Shown here: positions 16,863 through 26,000 of the stretch, one piece after another
Position numbering within the stretch: position 1 is the stretch's first letter
How the letters are laid out: every line of letters starts with the position of its first letter
Assembly (NCBI GenBank): GCA_018268935.1
Contig: JAFDVS010000002.1
Location: forward strand, 1-51,414
Length of the DNA: 51,414 bases
Source of the DNA: Acidobacteriota bacterium
GTDB taxonomy: Bacteria; Acidobacteriota; Terriglobia; Bryobacterales; Bryobacteraceae
Direction of reading: 5' to 3'
The notes under the pieces: generated by a model
Told to the model about the DNA's origin: nothing
Seen by the model: the letters and a program-made list of their open reading frames with translations, nothing else
Databases searched by the model: none
Program-made: the position numbers and the translations under genes

Positions 16863-17759
16863 TTATTTGCGCTTCTTTGGCGTGGCTGCGGGAGCCATGC
16901 TCGCCACCACGCCTTTGGCCCTGCGTGCCGCTTCGGAATTGGGGTAGATCTTGATCAACTCCTGCAGCACTTGTTTCGCCTTCACGCGCTGATCCGACAT
17001 CATCAGCGCCCGGCCCTTCATGTACATGGCATCCGGCGCCTTCTTGTGATCGGGGTATTTCTCGAGCACGGTATCGTAAGCGGTGACGGCCGCTTCGAAA
17101 TCCTTTTTCAGGTTGTAAAGAGTTTCGGCGAGGTAGAACTGGGCATCGCCGGCCTTCTCTTCATTGGGCCAGCAGCGGAGATAATCCTGGAATTCGATGA
17201 GGGCCACATCGGCGTTGCCGCTGTCCTTGTCGCGCATGGCCTGGGTGTAGACCTGCTCCGGACCAACGCCAGGGGCGGGTGGGCAACCGGCGGGACCACT
17301 TGCCTGCGGGGCGCCGGGAGGCGGCACCGACGGCTGCTGAATGGTGGTCACGGCGGTCAGAATCTTTTCGAGAGTCACCTGCTGTTTGTTCAACCGCACG
17401 GACAGCTCTTTCACGTTCTCGCTGAGTGAACTGTAGTCGGTGGACAGGCCGTCCACCTTGTTGCCCAGCGGAGCAAGAGAATTCACCACCAAACCCTGCT
17501 GCTCTTTGAGCGCATTTTTCAGTTCGCGGTCAATCACCGCGACGCCCTTGCTGGCCGAGTCCGACTCCCGCAGGGCCTGATTCAACAACGTCGTGATCAC
17601 CGCAATCCGCTCATCGAACTTGCTGTTCAACGATTTCAAATCCTGCTGCATCGTAGCCAGATCGCGCTGCAGCTCCCGAATGAGGTCATTCGTCTTCTGC
17701 GCGAAGAGCGCGCTGGATGAGAACATCAGCAACAAGAGGAATACACGGATTGAGGGCAT
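16863..17759 (-). CDS. cpoB: Tol-Pal system protein CpoB/YbgF
   Basis: A 298-residue periplasmic protein with a signal peptide (MPSIRVFLLLLMFSSSALFAQ). A long coiled coil follows (LIRELQRDLATMQQDLKSLN onward), then a proline-rich linker, then tetratricopeptide repeats: EQVYTQAMRDKDSGNADVAL, AQFYLAETLYNLKKDFEAA, APDAMYMKGRALMMSDQRV. In E. coli CpoB coordinates peptidoglycan synthesis with outer-membrane constriction. AAGGAG six bases before the ATG at 17759 decides the start; longer forms run into the hairpin at 17777-17812. It is the last Tol-Pal gene. Confidence 0.9.
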   Translation of the reverse strand: MPSIRVFLLLLMFSSSALFAQKTNDLIRELQRDLATMQQDLKSLNSKFDERIAVITTLLNQALRESDSASKGVAVIDRELKNALKEQQGLVVNSLAPLGNKVDGLSTDYSSLSENVKELSVRLNKQQVTLEKILTAVTTIQQPSVPPPGAPQASGPAGCPPAPGVGPEQVYTQAMRDKDSGNADVALIEFQDYLRCWPNEEKAGDAQFYLAETLYNLKKDFEAAVTAYDTVLEKYPDHKKAPDAMYMKGRALMMSDQRVKAKQVLQELIKIYPNSEAARRAKGVVASMAPAATPKKRK

Positions 17760-17776
17760 AGCTCTCCTTGTCATAA

Positions 17777-17812
17777 CACAAAGGACCGGAGCATCGCCCC
17801 GGTCCTTTTGTG
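17777..17812. terminator. Intercistronic hairpin between pal and cpoB
   Basis: A 13-bp stem (CACAAAGGACCGG paired with CCGGTCCTTTTGTG, one bulge) with a 9-base loop lies between the pal stop and the cpoB start. A T-run follows only on the plus strand, so on the coding strand it is more likely a partial terminator or mRNA-stability element than a full stop. Confidence 0.55.
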
Positions 17813-17828
17813 ATTTTTTAGTCAACGG

Positions 17829-18608
17829 TTACTCGACACCGACGAAGTGTGCACGGCGATTCTTCTGCCAGCACGATTCGTTCGACTCGGTACATTGCGG
17901 ACGTTCCTTCCCATAGCTGACGACTCGCAGGCGGTCGGCGGGTACGCCGAGTTGCACCAGGAAGTCGCGCGCCGAGGTAGAACGCCGGTCGCCGAGGCCG
18001 AGATTGTATTCCGCCGAGCCACGCTCGTCGCAATGGCCTTCGATGACGACGGTTCCGCTCACCTGCCGCAGAATGTTCTTCAATGCATCGGCATTCTGCT
18101 GCAGTTGGTTGCGAGCGTCTTCGCGGATATCGCTCTTGTCGTAATCGAAGTAGGCGTCCTTGATCATCTGTTCCACCAACTCGCGGATGGTGGCCTTCGG
18201 AGCTGTTGGCGGCGGCGGCGGCGCGGCCGGAGCAGGCTCCGTTACGCGCAGCGTAACCGACTGGGTCGCTTCTCCACCTTCACCAGTGACGGTGAGTTTG
18301 TAGGTTGTGGTGGAAGAGGGCGAAACCTGGCGGCTGCCGTTGGGATCAACCGATCCGATTCCGTTGTCAATGGTTGCTGATGTCGCATTCTGCGAGGACC
18401 AGCGCAATGTTGCCGACTGGCCGCGCTCAATCGAGCTCGGATCCACCGTCAGACTGGTAATCACCGGCTTCGGCTTGGGTTGTTCTTGAACCCTCGGCGC
18501 GGGAGCAGGCGGCGGCGGCGGCGCCGGACCTTTTTTCCGGCATCCTTCGGCGAACATTACTAAAGAGAGTGTGAGAAGTACTGCACCAATTTGACGCTTC
18601 GTCTTCAT
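17829..18608 (-). CDS. pal: Peptidoglycan-associated lipoprotein Pal with inserted Ig-like domain
   Basis: A 259-residue outer-membrane lipoprotein. The lipobox is MFAEGC. A Pro-rich linker is followed by an Ig-like segment (VITSLTVDPSSIERGQSATL to VTLRVTEP, about residues 48-125). The OmpA-like peptidoglycan-binding domain comes next, with YFDYDKSDIRED, VVIEGHCDERGSAEYN and LGLGDRRSTSARDFLVQLG. In E. coli Pal links the outer membrane to peptidoglycan and binds TolB. The Ig-like insert makes this protein longer than the usual roughly 170 residues. The ATG at 18608 gives a proper lipoprotein signal. It sits between tolB and cpoB as usual. Confidence 0.93.
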   Translation of the reverse strand: MKTKRQIGAVLLTLSLVMFAEGCRKKGPAPPPPPAPAPRVQEQPKPKPVITSLTVDPSSIERGQSATLRWSSQNATSATIDNGIGSVDPNGSRQVSPSSTTTYKLTVTGEGGEATQSVTLRVTEPAPAAPPPPPTAPKATIRELVEQMIKDAYFDYDKSDIREDARNQLQQNADALKNILRQVSGTVVIEGHCDERGSAEYNLGLGDRRSTSARDFLVQLGVPADRLRVVSYGKERPQCTESNESCWQKNRRAHFVGVE

Positions 18609-18683
18609 CCTGAAACTTGCCTCCAAATATCCCCTGGACTACATCGGGGCAACTGCCAAATCTTAATATATCTTAATTCTGGG

Positions 18684-20018
18684 TCACTTGCTCCAGACCG
18701 GCATCTCGTTGCGGCCGGAGTTGGTCAACTGCCGGACCTCCGTGCCGTCGGCCAGCATGGTGTAAATCTGCATCTGACCGGTGCGGTTGGAGGCGAACAC
18801 AAGGTGCCGTCCATCAGGAGCCCACGTCGGATTTTCATTCCGTCCGCGGCCATGGGTCAACTGTACAAAATCCTTTGTTGTCACGTCCATAACGAACACG
18901 TTGAAGTTGCCGGGCTCAAAGCCGCGAGTCCAGGAAAACGCGATGTGCTTGCCGTTCGGATGCCACGCGGGATTGCTCGCCTGGCCCTCGCCGGGCGTCA
19001 GTCTTTGCACGTCGGCGCCGTCGATATTCATCCGATAAATCTGTTGCGGACCTCCGCGTCCGGAAACGAACACGATGTCCGCGCCGGTCTTGGGATTGAC
19101 CTTCGGCTCCACCTCGACGGCGCGCGTGTTGGAGAGGCGCTGCAGCCCGCTTCCATCCGGGTTGGCGATGTGGATCTGGGCGAATCCGCCTACTTGTGAT
19201 ACGAAAACCACCTTCGATCCATCGGCGGTGAACGTTAGTTGCGCATTCATGGATGCTCTTGGATTGAGGAACGGCAACTTCCGCCCCGCCTCTGTGGAAT
19301 GCATCATGATAATCGGAGCTGGAGCGAACATGGTGAACGCGATCTTCGATCCGTCGGGAGATACCGATGGCATGGTGCAGAGCTGGCGATAGGGCGCAAA
19401 GACGCGCTGGTTGGATCCATCGTGGTCCATGACCCAGATCTGCTTTTCGCCGGAGCGGTTCGAGACGAAGTAGACCTTGGTTCCGGCAAGGCCTTCGATG
19501 CCAAGCAGCTTCAGAATGTCGGCGGCGAATTCGCGGGCGATTTGCTGTGCGCCCTTGTCATCCACCGTGCCGAAGTAGAGCTTGCCGATCACCTGCGGAT
19601 TGGCGGGTTGGCGCACGTTGTAGAGCCAGCCGAACAGCACCAGTTGATTGTTCTGGATGCCGGTGTAGCCGAAGGCGAGGTAATTGGTGTCCACGGGAGG
19701 GGAAGACCAATCGGACAAAGACATACCCGTACCCCGTGCCGATTCCTTCACATCCTGTGGCACTTGCGGGTTGGAACGCGGCATCATGCTCTTCGGCACC
19801 ATCTTGAACACGCCTGCATTTTCAATTTCGGATTGCAGGGTGTTATTAAAGATGACCATGAATTTCTGGGCTTCACCGGAGCCGCGGAAATCGGGAATAG
19901 CGATTGACGGCCGGTCGCCTTTCATCAGGTCGACAATCAGGTCCGCGGCGCGCTGCTGGCTGTGCATGAGCCAGGCGCCCGCGATCATGAACACGAAGAG
20001 TAGAGAAAGCTTTTTCAT
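18684..20018 (-). CDS. tolB: Tol-Pal system protein TolB
   Basis: A 444-residue periplasmic protein. After the signal peptide (MKKLSLLFVFMIAGAWLMHS) is the small alpha/beta domain (IAIPDFRGSGEAQKFM). The six-bladed propeller follows, with typical TolB repeats: VYFVSNRSGEKQIWVMDHDG, MPSVSPDGSKIAFTMF, VFVSGRGGPQQIYRMNIDGA, NPTWAPDGRHLVFASNRTG. TolB binds Pal and outer-membrane proteins. The start overlaps the stop of the TolA-like gene by four bases (ATGA), so translation is coupled. Confidence 0.96.
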   Translation of the reverse strand: MKKLSLLFVFMIAGAWLMHSQQRAADLIVDLMKGDRPSIAIPDFRGSGEAQKFMVIFNNTLQSEIENAGVFKMVPKSMMPRSNPQVPQDVKESARGTGMSLSDWSSPPVDTNYLAFGYTGIQNNQLVLFGWLYNVRQPANPQVIGKLYFGTVDDKGAQQIAREFAADILKLLGIEGLAGTKVYFVSNRSGEKQIWVMDHDGSNQRVFAPYRQLCTMPSVSPDGSKIAFTMFAPAPIIMMHSTEAGRKLPFLNPRASMNAQLTFTADGSKVVFVSQVGGFAQIHIANPDGSGLQRLSNTRAVEVEPKVNPKTGADIVFVSGRGGPQQIYRMNIDGADVQRLTPGEGQASNPAWHPNGKHIAFSWTRGFEPGNFNVFVMDVTTKDFVQLTHGRGRNENPTWAPDGRHLVFASNRTGQMQIYTMLADGTEVRQLTNSGRNEMPVWSK

Positions 20019-20800
20019 CGTTGCAATTTGAATCGAAATTCCACGCTCGCTATGTTGCGTTCGAACTCCTTCGGCAGCGGTTCCAGGGGGCTCGCTTCAT
20101 TCACCGCCCGCATGGCCGAGGTGTCCACCGTGTAGTTGCCGCTTCGCTGGATCAAGCGGATGTTGGTCACACTGCCATCGCGCCGGATATCGAACGTCAC
20201 GATGGCTTCAAAATTGTTCAGTTTGCTGTCCAGATCCTGGGTGCGCCATTTTTCAGCGACGCGCTGGCGGATCAGATCGGCGTACCAGCCGAGCCGGGTA
20301 CCGAAGGGGTTGGTGGAACCGAGGCCGATGCCGCCGCCGCCTTTGGCCGGGGCAAACATCGGCGTCGACACCCGCGCCCCGGTGCTCGAATAGATCTGCT
20401 CCGGAGTGTACAGCCGCTTCAGATTGCTCATCTTCGCCACCGGCTGTTTCTTGTCCTTCTTCTTCGGCTGCTTGCGGTTCGATTTCAGACTAATGGCGTC
20501 CGGGTCATCCTCTTCCACGCGCGGCTTCGCTTGCGGCTTTGGAAGAGAGGGCACTTGCGACTCAGTGTCGTTGGCCACCTTCTCCACTTGTTTGCTTTGG
20601 CGGAATCCGGGGATGGTCTCCACCAGATCGACGGTGGCAGCGCCTGGGCCCGCATTGGGGTCGCCGAATGTGTCGCGGTGCCGGTTGTTCCACCATGTGA
20701 ATCCGCCCACCAGTCCGATGATCGACAGATGGAACGCGAGCGAGGCCGCCAGGGGCTTCGAGAGCTGGTCTTGCCGCGGATCCAGTGTGATCGTGTGCAC
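20015..20800 (-). CDS. tolA: TolA/TonB-like energy transducer
   Basis: A 261-residue protein with a short cytoplasmic start and one membrane helix (LAASLAFHLSIIGLVGGFTW). A periplasmic Lys/Pro/Gln-rich spacer follows, then a TonB/TolA C-terminal domain: WYADLIRQRVAEKWRTQ, EAIVTFDIRRDGSVTNIRLI and a final ASVEFRFKLQR strand. It would transmit the force generated by TolQ/TolR to TolB and Pal. The C-terminal domain is TonB-like, as in many non-enterobacterial TolA proteins; position in the operon decides the name. The gap to tolR is four bases. Confidence 0.87.
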   Translation of the reverse strand: MHTITLDPRQDQLSKPLAASLAFHLSIIGLVGGFTWWNNRHRDTFGDPNAGPGAATVDLVETIPGFRQSKQVEKVANDTESQVPSLPKPQAKPRVEEDDPDAISLKSNRKQPKKKDKKQPVAKMSNLKRLYTPEQIYSSTGARVSTPMFAPAKGGGGIGLGSTNPFGTRLGWYADLIRQRVAEKWRTQDLDSKLNNFEAIVTFDIRRDGSVTNIRLIQRSGNYTVDTSAMRAVNEASPLEPLPKEFERNIASVEFRFKLQR

Positions 20801-20804
20801 TTGG

Positions 20805-21245
20805 CTAACGCCTTCTGTCCGGAATATCCTCTGCCTTGGTTACCAGTTGCGCCCGTAGCTGCGCTTCCTTGATGGCGCTCACCACCTGGGCCAGAACATC
20901 CCAAGTTACGTTGCGGTCCGCGCGAACGTACACGTCCTTGGCATCCTTGCCGAAGCGCCGTTCCACTTCTTCCTTCACGTCGTTGATGTTGATGGCGGCT
21001 TCGTTCAGATAGAGATTGCCCTTGGCGCTGAGAGACAGCACGGGCAGTTCCTTGGCGCTAGTGGCGACCTGCTTCACTTTCGGCACATCAATCTCCAGCC
21101 CGAACTCCATCACTTGGGCCGTCAGCATGAAGATGATGAGTAGGACGAGCACAACGTCCACCAGGGGTACGATGTTGATTTCGGACATCGTGCCCACGGA
21201 GCGCCGCCGCCCACCGCGCGAATCGTTTCCCATCGAGAACGCCAT
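20805..21245 (-). CDS. tolR: Biopolymer transporter TolR/ExbD
   Basis: A 146-residue inner-membrane protein with one membrane helix. The family signature MSEINIVPLVDVVLVLLIIF contains the ion-channel aspartate in PLVDVVLVLL. The periplasmic part ends with the usual DVYVRADRNVTWDVLAQVV sequence. TolR works with TolQ to convert proton flow into motion of TolA. The gap to tolQ is six bases. Confidence 0.94.
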   Translation of the reverse strand: MAFSMGNDSRGGRRRSVGTMSEINIVPLVDVVLVLLIIFMLTAQVMEFGLEIDVPKVKQVATSAKELPVLSLSAKGNLYLNEAAININDVKEEVERRFGKDAKDVYVRADRNVTWDVLAQVVSAIKEAQLRAQLVTKAEDIPDRRR

Positions 21246-21251
21246 GCCCTC

Positions 21252-21929
21252 TTACTCCTCGTAGGTGCGTTCGGTCAGGTTCATGAACTCCAGTGCGAAT
21301 TCATCCATCCGCACCCCAATCGATTTCACGGTGTGTCCGAAGTGGTTATAGAAGATAGCCGAAGGAATAGCGGCGAAGAGCCCCATGGCAGTGGCGACCA
21401 GTGCGTCGGCGATACCGGGACCAACGGCCCGCAGGCTGGCAGCGCCGGAGAAACTGAGTGCATTGAACGCTTCAATGATGCCCCAGACCGTGCCGAACAA
21501 ACCGATAAACGGTGTCACTGTCGCCGTTGTCGCCAGCAGGTTCATGCGCGCTTCCAGGCGCGTGGATTCCTGGCTGATTCCCAGTTGCAGCATCCGCTCC
21601 ACCGCTGTTTTGTTGCGGACGCGGCCCGCCGATTTCACCTGGCGGTCCACTTCTTCATAGCCCGTGCCGAAGACATAAGCCAGCGGAGCGTCTTTGAACT
21701 GCTCCGACGCCAGCGCCAGGGCGCTCAGTTCCTGGGCCTTGTGAAATGCCCGCAGGAAGCTCAGGTCTGCCGTGCGCGCTTTCTTGAGTGCGCTCCACTT
21801 GGAAAAGATCACCGTCCAGGAGAGCACCGAAAAGATCACCAGCAGGATCAGAACCGCCAGTGGAATCGGCTTCTCCGTCGAGATCAGGTTCAAGATGTTG
21901 ATTTGGATCAGTGCCAGGGGCGATGCCAA
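21252..21929 (-). CDS. tolQ: Biopolymer transporter TolQ/ExbB (MotA/TolQ family)
   Basis: A 225-residue inner-membrane protein with three helices: IPLAVLILLVIFSVLSWTVI, then LLATTATVTPFIGLFGTVWG, then VGPGIADALVATAMGLFAAI. The last two contain the conserved threonines, glycines and prolines of the TolQ pore. It forms the proton channel with TolR. The gene starts at TTG 21929, preceded by AAGGAG eleven bases away; no better start exists. It is the first gene of the Tol-Pal operon, whose promoter should lie in 21930-22014. Confidence 0.94.
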   Translation of the reverse strand: MASPLALIQINILNLISTEKPIPLAVLILLVIFSVLSWTVIFSKWSALKKARTADLSFLRAFHKAQELSALALASEQFKDAPLAYVFGTGYEEVDRQVKSAGRVRNKTAVERMLQLGISQESTRLEARMNLLATTATVTPFIGLFGTVWGIIEAFNALSFSGAASLRAVGPGIADALVATAMGLFAAIPSAIFYNHFGHTVKSIGVRMDEFALEFMNLTERTYEE

Positions 21930-22014
21930 CTCGCGTACAACTCCTTAGTTCCTTATCATAGCGGAGAAGCCGTCCGGCGACACCGCCTAAAAAACATTCT
22001 CTCTCAGAAATGTT

Positions 22015-22455
22015 TCAATTGCCCGCCGCCCGCGCCACCGTACCCCACATCTGCCCGCCGTGCCCCTTGTCATTCGCCCAATATCCGGCGTAGTTGCCGC
22101 GATAGATGAGCACACGCGCCGTGAACTTTCCCATTCCAGGGATGCCGGCGTCGGTCAAGGTGAGCACCGGTGTGTCGCCGGCCCACTTGATGGTGATGGG
22201 GATGGGCACCGTGACATCGTGCGTCCCGTACTGGATGCGCGACTGAATCATCCACGTCTCACCCGCCAGCTTCGACGCCTTGGTGATGGTGTACTTGTCC
22301 TCATGGACGCGCTCGCCCATCTGAAACTTGCCGGCCAGCACCGCCCCGGTGAGTGTTTTCTCCAGGTCCGCTTCCAGCCGCGCCTGCTCATTGTTCCCCT
22401 TCCCGCCGCAGGAAACCAGCATCACCATAGCCCATAGTCCGAGTGAACGAAGCAT
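22015..22455 (-). CDS. Small predicted lipoprotein of unknown function
   Basis: A 146-residue protein with a lipoprotein signal (MLRSLGLWAMVMLVSCGGKG, lipobox LVSC). The mature part has no domain I recognise; ITIKWAGDTPVLTLTDAGIP and FTARVLIYRGNYAGYW suggest a small beta structure. The ATG at 22455 is preferred because it directly precedes the signal helix; the frame is open to 22548. It is on the same strand as tolQ. A weak A/T hairpin (AAACATT and AATGTTT, 21992-22015) separates them. Confidence 0.72.
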   Translation of the reverse strand: MLRSLGLWAMVMLVSCGGKGNNEQARLEADLEKTLTGAVLAGKFQMGERVHEDKYTITKASKLAGETWMIQSRIQYGTHDVTVPIPITIKWAGDTPVLTLTDAGIPGMGKFTARVLIYRGNYAGYWANDKGHGGQMWGTVARAAGN

Positions 22456-22569
22456 GCCTGATACTATCACCGCCGATGTCTCTATATCACCAGCGATATA
22501 GGCAACACTTCGCAACTCTTTGAAACGCCGCGCCGGCCGGTGCGGCACACCGCGTGCACTACGAACGCC

Positions 22570-23004
22570 ATGCGATCAGCCACCTGGGGAATTAAAGACG
22601 TGCTGCGAATGCACCATGAAGAAAAACTGGGCCCCCGCCAGATCGGAGAGAAGCTGAACGTCTCGTCCCGCCTCGTGCACGAGTGCATTGCCCGCGCGCA
22701 CGCCGCAGGGGTTAGCTGGCCGGTTCCTCCGCATTGGGGAGAAGACGAATTGCGGCGGACGCTGTCGATCCCGAAGAAGGAGGTTCCGTCGGAACGTCCA
22801 TTGCCGGACTTCGCGGCGATGCACGCCATCCTTCAAGCGGACCGCTCCGTCACCATGCAGGATCTGTACTCCATTTACCGGCAGCAGAACCCGCACGGGT
22901 ATTGCTACAGCCGCTTCTGCAATTCGTACAAGGCCTGGAAGTACGACAACGCCGCTTCAGCGATTGGCGGCGCCGTACTCCTTTCTGTTGCGTCGTTAGC
23001 CTGA
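22570..23004 (+). pseudogene. IS21-family transposase IstA remnant (N-terminal part only)
   Basis: This frame matches the first 120 or so residues of IS21 IstA: an HTH (LGPRQIGEKLNVSSRLVHEC), then AGVSWPVPPHWGEDELRRTL, PLPDFAAMHAIL, and HGYCYSRFCNSYKAWK. Full IstA is roughly 340-500 residues and continues into a DDE catalytic core. Here the frame ends about 20 residues after this motif, eight bases before the receptor gene on the other strand. No istB or terminal repeats are visible. It is a dead relic unless it is kept as a DNA-binding protein. Confidence 0.75.
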
Positions 23005-23011
23005 AGTCAGG

Positions 23012-26000
23012 TTAGAAACTAATGCGTCCCTGAAGCTGATACATGCGATTCAGCGATGAAGTTTGGCTGGTGATGCGGCCGAAGTTCGTCGATGTGGGCG
23101 AGAGGTCCGGAGCGTTCATCTGCGACCGGTTCTGCAGGTTGATGGCGTCGAAGCGGACCTGGAATCTCACTCGCTCGACGAAGCGGAATTCGCGCATGAC
23201 GTTGGTATTCCACTGGTTCAGACCATCGGCCCGCAGTCCGTTCACGAAGCGCGGGAAGACGCGGGTCTGAAACGCGGCGGGCTGGCGCGCAGCCACGCGC
23301 TCAATGGGTACGCTGGTGTTGAACCACTGGTCCAGGCTCTTTGTTCCGGAACTGGCGGCAGCTTCGAATCCGTTGATATCGCCGTTGTAGAAGAGGTTGC
23401 CCCAAGCCAGCAGCGGCCCCGGCTGAAATTCGTAGGTTGCCGCGAACTGCCATCCGCCCAGGACGTGGTTGAGCACCCCTTCCTGCAAGAAGGCTTTCCC
23501 CTTGCCGAACGGCAGTTCGAAAATGCCGGTGGCGGTGAAGCGATGCGGGCGCGCCGTGTCGCTGGCCCACCAGATGGTGGGCGCCGTGTTGAACTCGTTC
23601 TCGAAGATGTCGAACCGCTCCTGCAGCATGCGCGTGTAGGAAGCGTTCAGGTTGAAGCCCTTCGAAAAGCGGCGCTGGAAGTTCGCTTCAAATGCGTGAG
23701 TGCGCGCTTTGCCGCCCGGATCGGCCGAGTTGAACAGGCCGTTCATGTGCGGGAACGGCCGCAGCAGCCGGTTCTTGGCGATGGTGGGGCTGGTGAACTG
23801 CCCAAGCGTGCTCAAATGCTGGTAGAGCACCGGATTCGATGTGCGCAACGAATCGAAGTTACTGATGAGGAATGGATTCGGAACCTGGCGGTTCATCTCG
23901 TTGGCAACCGCGTCATTGCGCGTGTTGCCCGATGCCCAGTAGTTCTCAGGCAGCGGGTCCAACCGGCGGCTGATGCCCACCTTGTCCGCCCACTGGCCCC
24001 AATAGGAAACCTCAATCATCATGTTGTTTGCGATCTCGCGCTGCACGCCCACTCGCCAGCGCTGAACACGCGGATGCTTGCGGTTGAAGTCGGTGTAAGT
24101 GAAGCCCTGGCCAATGCGAGCCATCGAGCCAAGCGCGTCGCGCAGCGGCAGGTCGAAGCGCGTGCCGTTGCTGCGGACCGGGAACGGGTCAGTGAGCGGA
24201 GAAATGCCGCCTGCTGGATTGCCTGCGTTCCACGTCTGACCGAAGTCGTTGGTCAGGATCGTGTTCGTCGCGCGCGAAAAGCCGTACTGATCGGCGGACT
24301 GGTTCATCACGTTCAGCGTGTCGTAGTAAGAACCGTAGCCACCGCGAATGATGGTCTTCGGACCGAGTTGCCATGCCGCGGAAAGACGCGGCAGGAACAT
24401 CAGTTCGCTCTGCCACAGCTCGCGAGGCGCTCCGTTCTGCCCGGCGTACACGGTTCCACCTCGGACCACAAATTGGCTCGCCGGCAGTTCCGGCAGCGGA
24501 TTGCGCGCATAGGCCGCCTGCACAGCCGCGGCGATCGGCAACTCCAGGTTGGGGTCGAAGTAAGAGAGCGCACGGTTGTAGCGCTCGGTCGCGCCACGTT
24601 CATACTCCATGCGCAGGCCCAGCGTGACCGTGAAATTGCGGGTCACGCGCCAGGTATCCTGCGCGTACCAGCCGTAATACGGGCTCATCAGCGCGAAGTT
24701 GTCGTTGGTGTCCACCGACATGCCGGTGGGCATACCCAGGATGAAGGTGGCCCAATCCAGACCCAGGCTTGCCGCCGGCCCGTTGCCATCTTCGTCGCGC
24801 CGCACAAAGGTGTTAGCGAACGTGAAGTTGCCCGATGTGAAGCCGCCGTTCTGCAACTGTGTGCGGAAGTGCTGGCGGAAGTCGACGCCGGCCCGAAGAG
24901 AATGGCTGCCACGGATGTCGGTCACATTGAACTTGATCGCCTGCTGGCGCCCCTTTTGCCCGGCGTCCACCGTCGTGCCGATGAACATGTCACCGTTCCA
25001 GTGCGTGGTGCCAGGCCAGATCAGGCGCGGCATCACACAGTCGGTGGCGCACTTGGCATCCATGTACGCGGGCAAGCCCGTGTCGGTGGGCTTGTACTTG
25101 CGCGTGCCCAGCCGCTGGTTCTGCAACAGAAACCAGTTGCTGTCTACCGTCACGTTGAGAATCGTCGTCGGCCGCAGCGTATACGTCCAGTCCACCGCGC
25201 CGCTCAGCGCCGGACGCTTCTCGTCCCAGTTCATCAAGCCGGGTTCGGTTTCATAGGTGAAGTCCTGCGCGCCTTCGAGATAGCTGCTCTTGAACCAGCG
25301 GAAAAAGAACCGGTGTTTCTGGCTCAGTTGGTAGTCGATGCGATTGTTGAAGGAACGGTAATCCACGTTGTTGGGCATGCCCGCCGCGATGTAGTTGTTG
25401 ATGGGGTCGCGGCCGGCTGTGCTCACGTTCGGCAACGGCAGGCGCTTCAGGTAGAAGCTGTTCATCGGATTGTTGATCCGCGCGGTGGGAATGATGTTGC
25501 CGGCGAAGGGTGTGCGAACGAAATGGCCGGCACGCGCGGGGTCGACACGCACGGTCAGGGGATCGTAAATCTGGTAGCGCACCGCATCCACCGGAAGCAG
25601 GGAGGCGTAATTTCCGGCTCGCATCTCGGCCGTCGGCACCGTGTAGTTGATCTCGCTTGGCCGCGCCGACTGCCGGTTCCTCAGTTCCGAAAAACCGAGA
25701 AAGAAGAACAGCTTGTTGCGGCCATCCATGAGTTTGGGGATCACAACCGGCCCGCTCACCGTGGCCTGGTAGTTCATCGTCTTGCCTGAGTTCAGCATCG
25801 GACGAGCGGCCAACTCATCCGCCAGTCCGGTGTTGCCCGCCGCGCGCGCGGCGGCAATCTGTTGATAGCGGCTCTGCTTGACGAAAAACGATGCCGCGTT
25901 CCAGCGCTGGTTCAGGAACTGGAAGGTGCTGGTGCCGTGGATCTGGTTGGCGCCGGACTTGGTGGACATGGAGATGCTCAGCCCCGTTGCGTGGCCGAAA

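Noticed and set aside
23063..25789. 908-codon open frame antisense to the TonB-dependent receptor
   Set aside because: Its sequence is Arg/His/Val-rich with no domain, and it lies wholly inside a clear receptor gene; it is a shadow caused by high GC.
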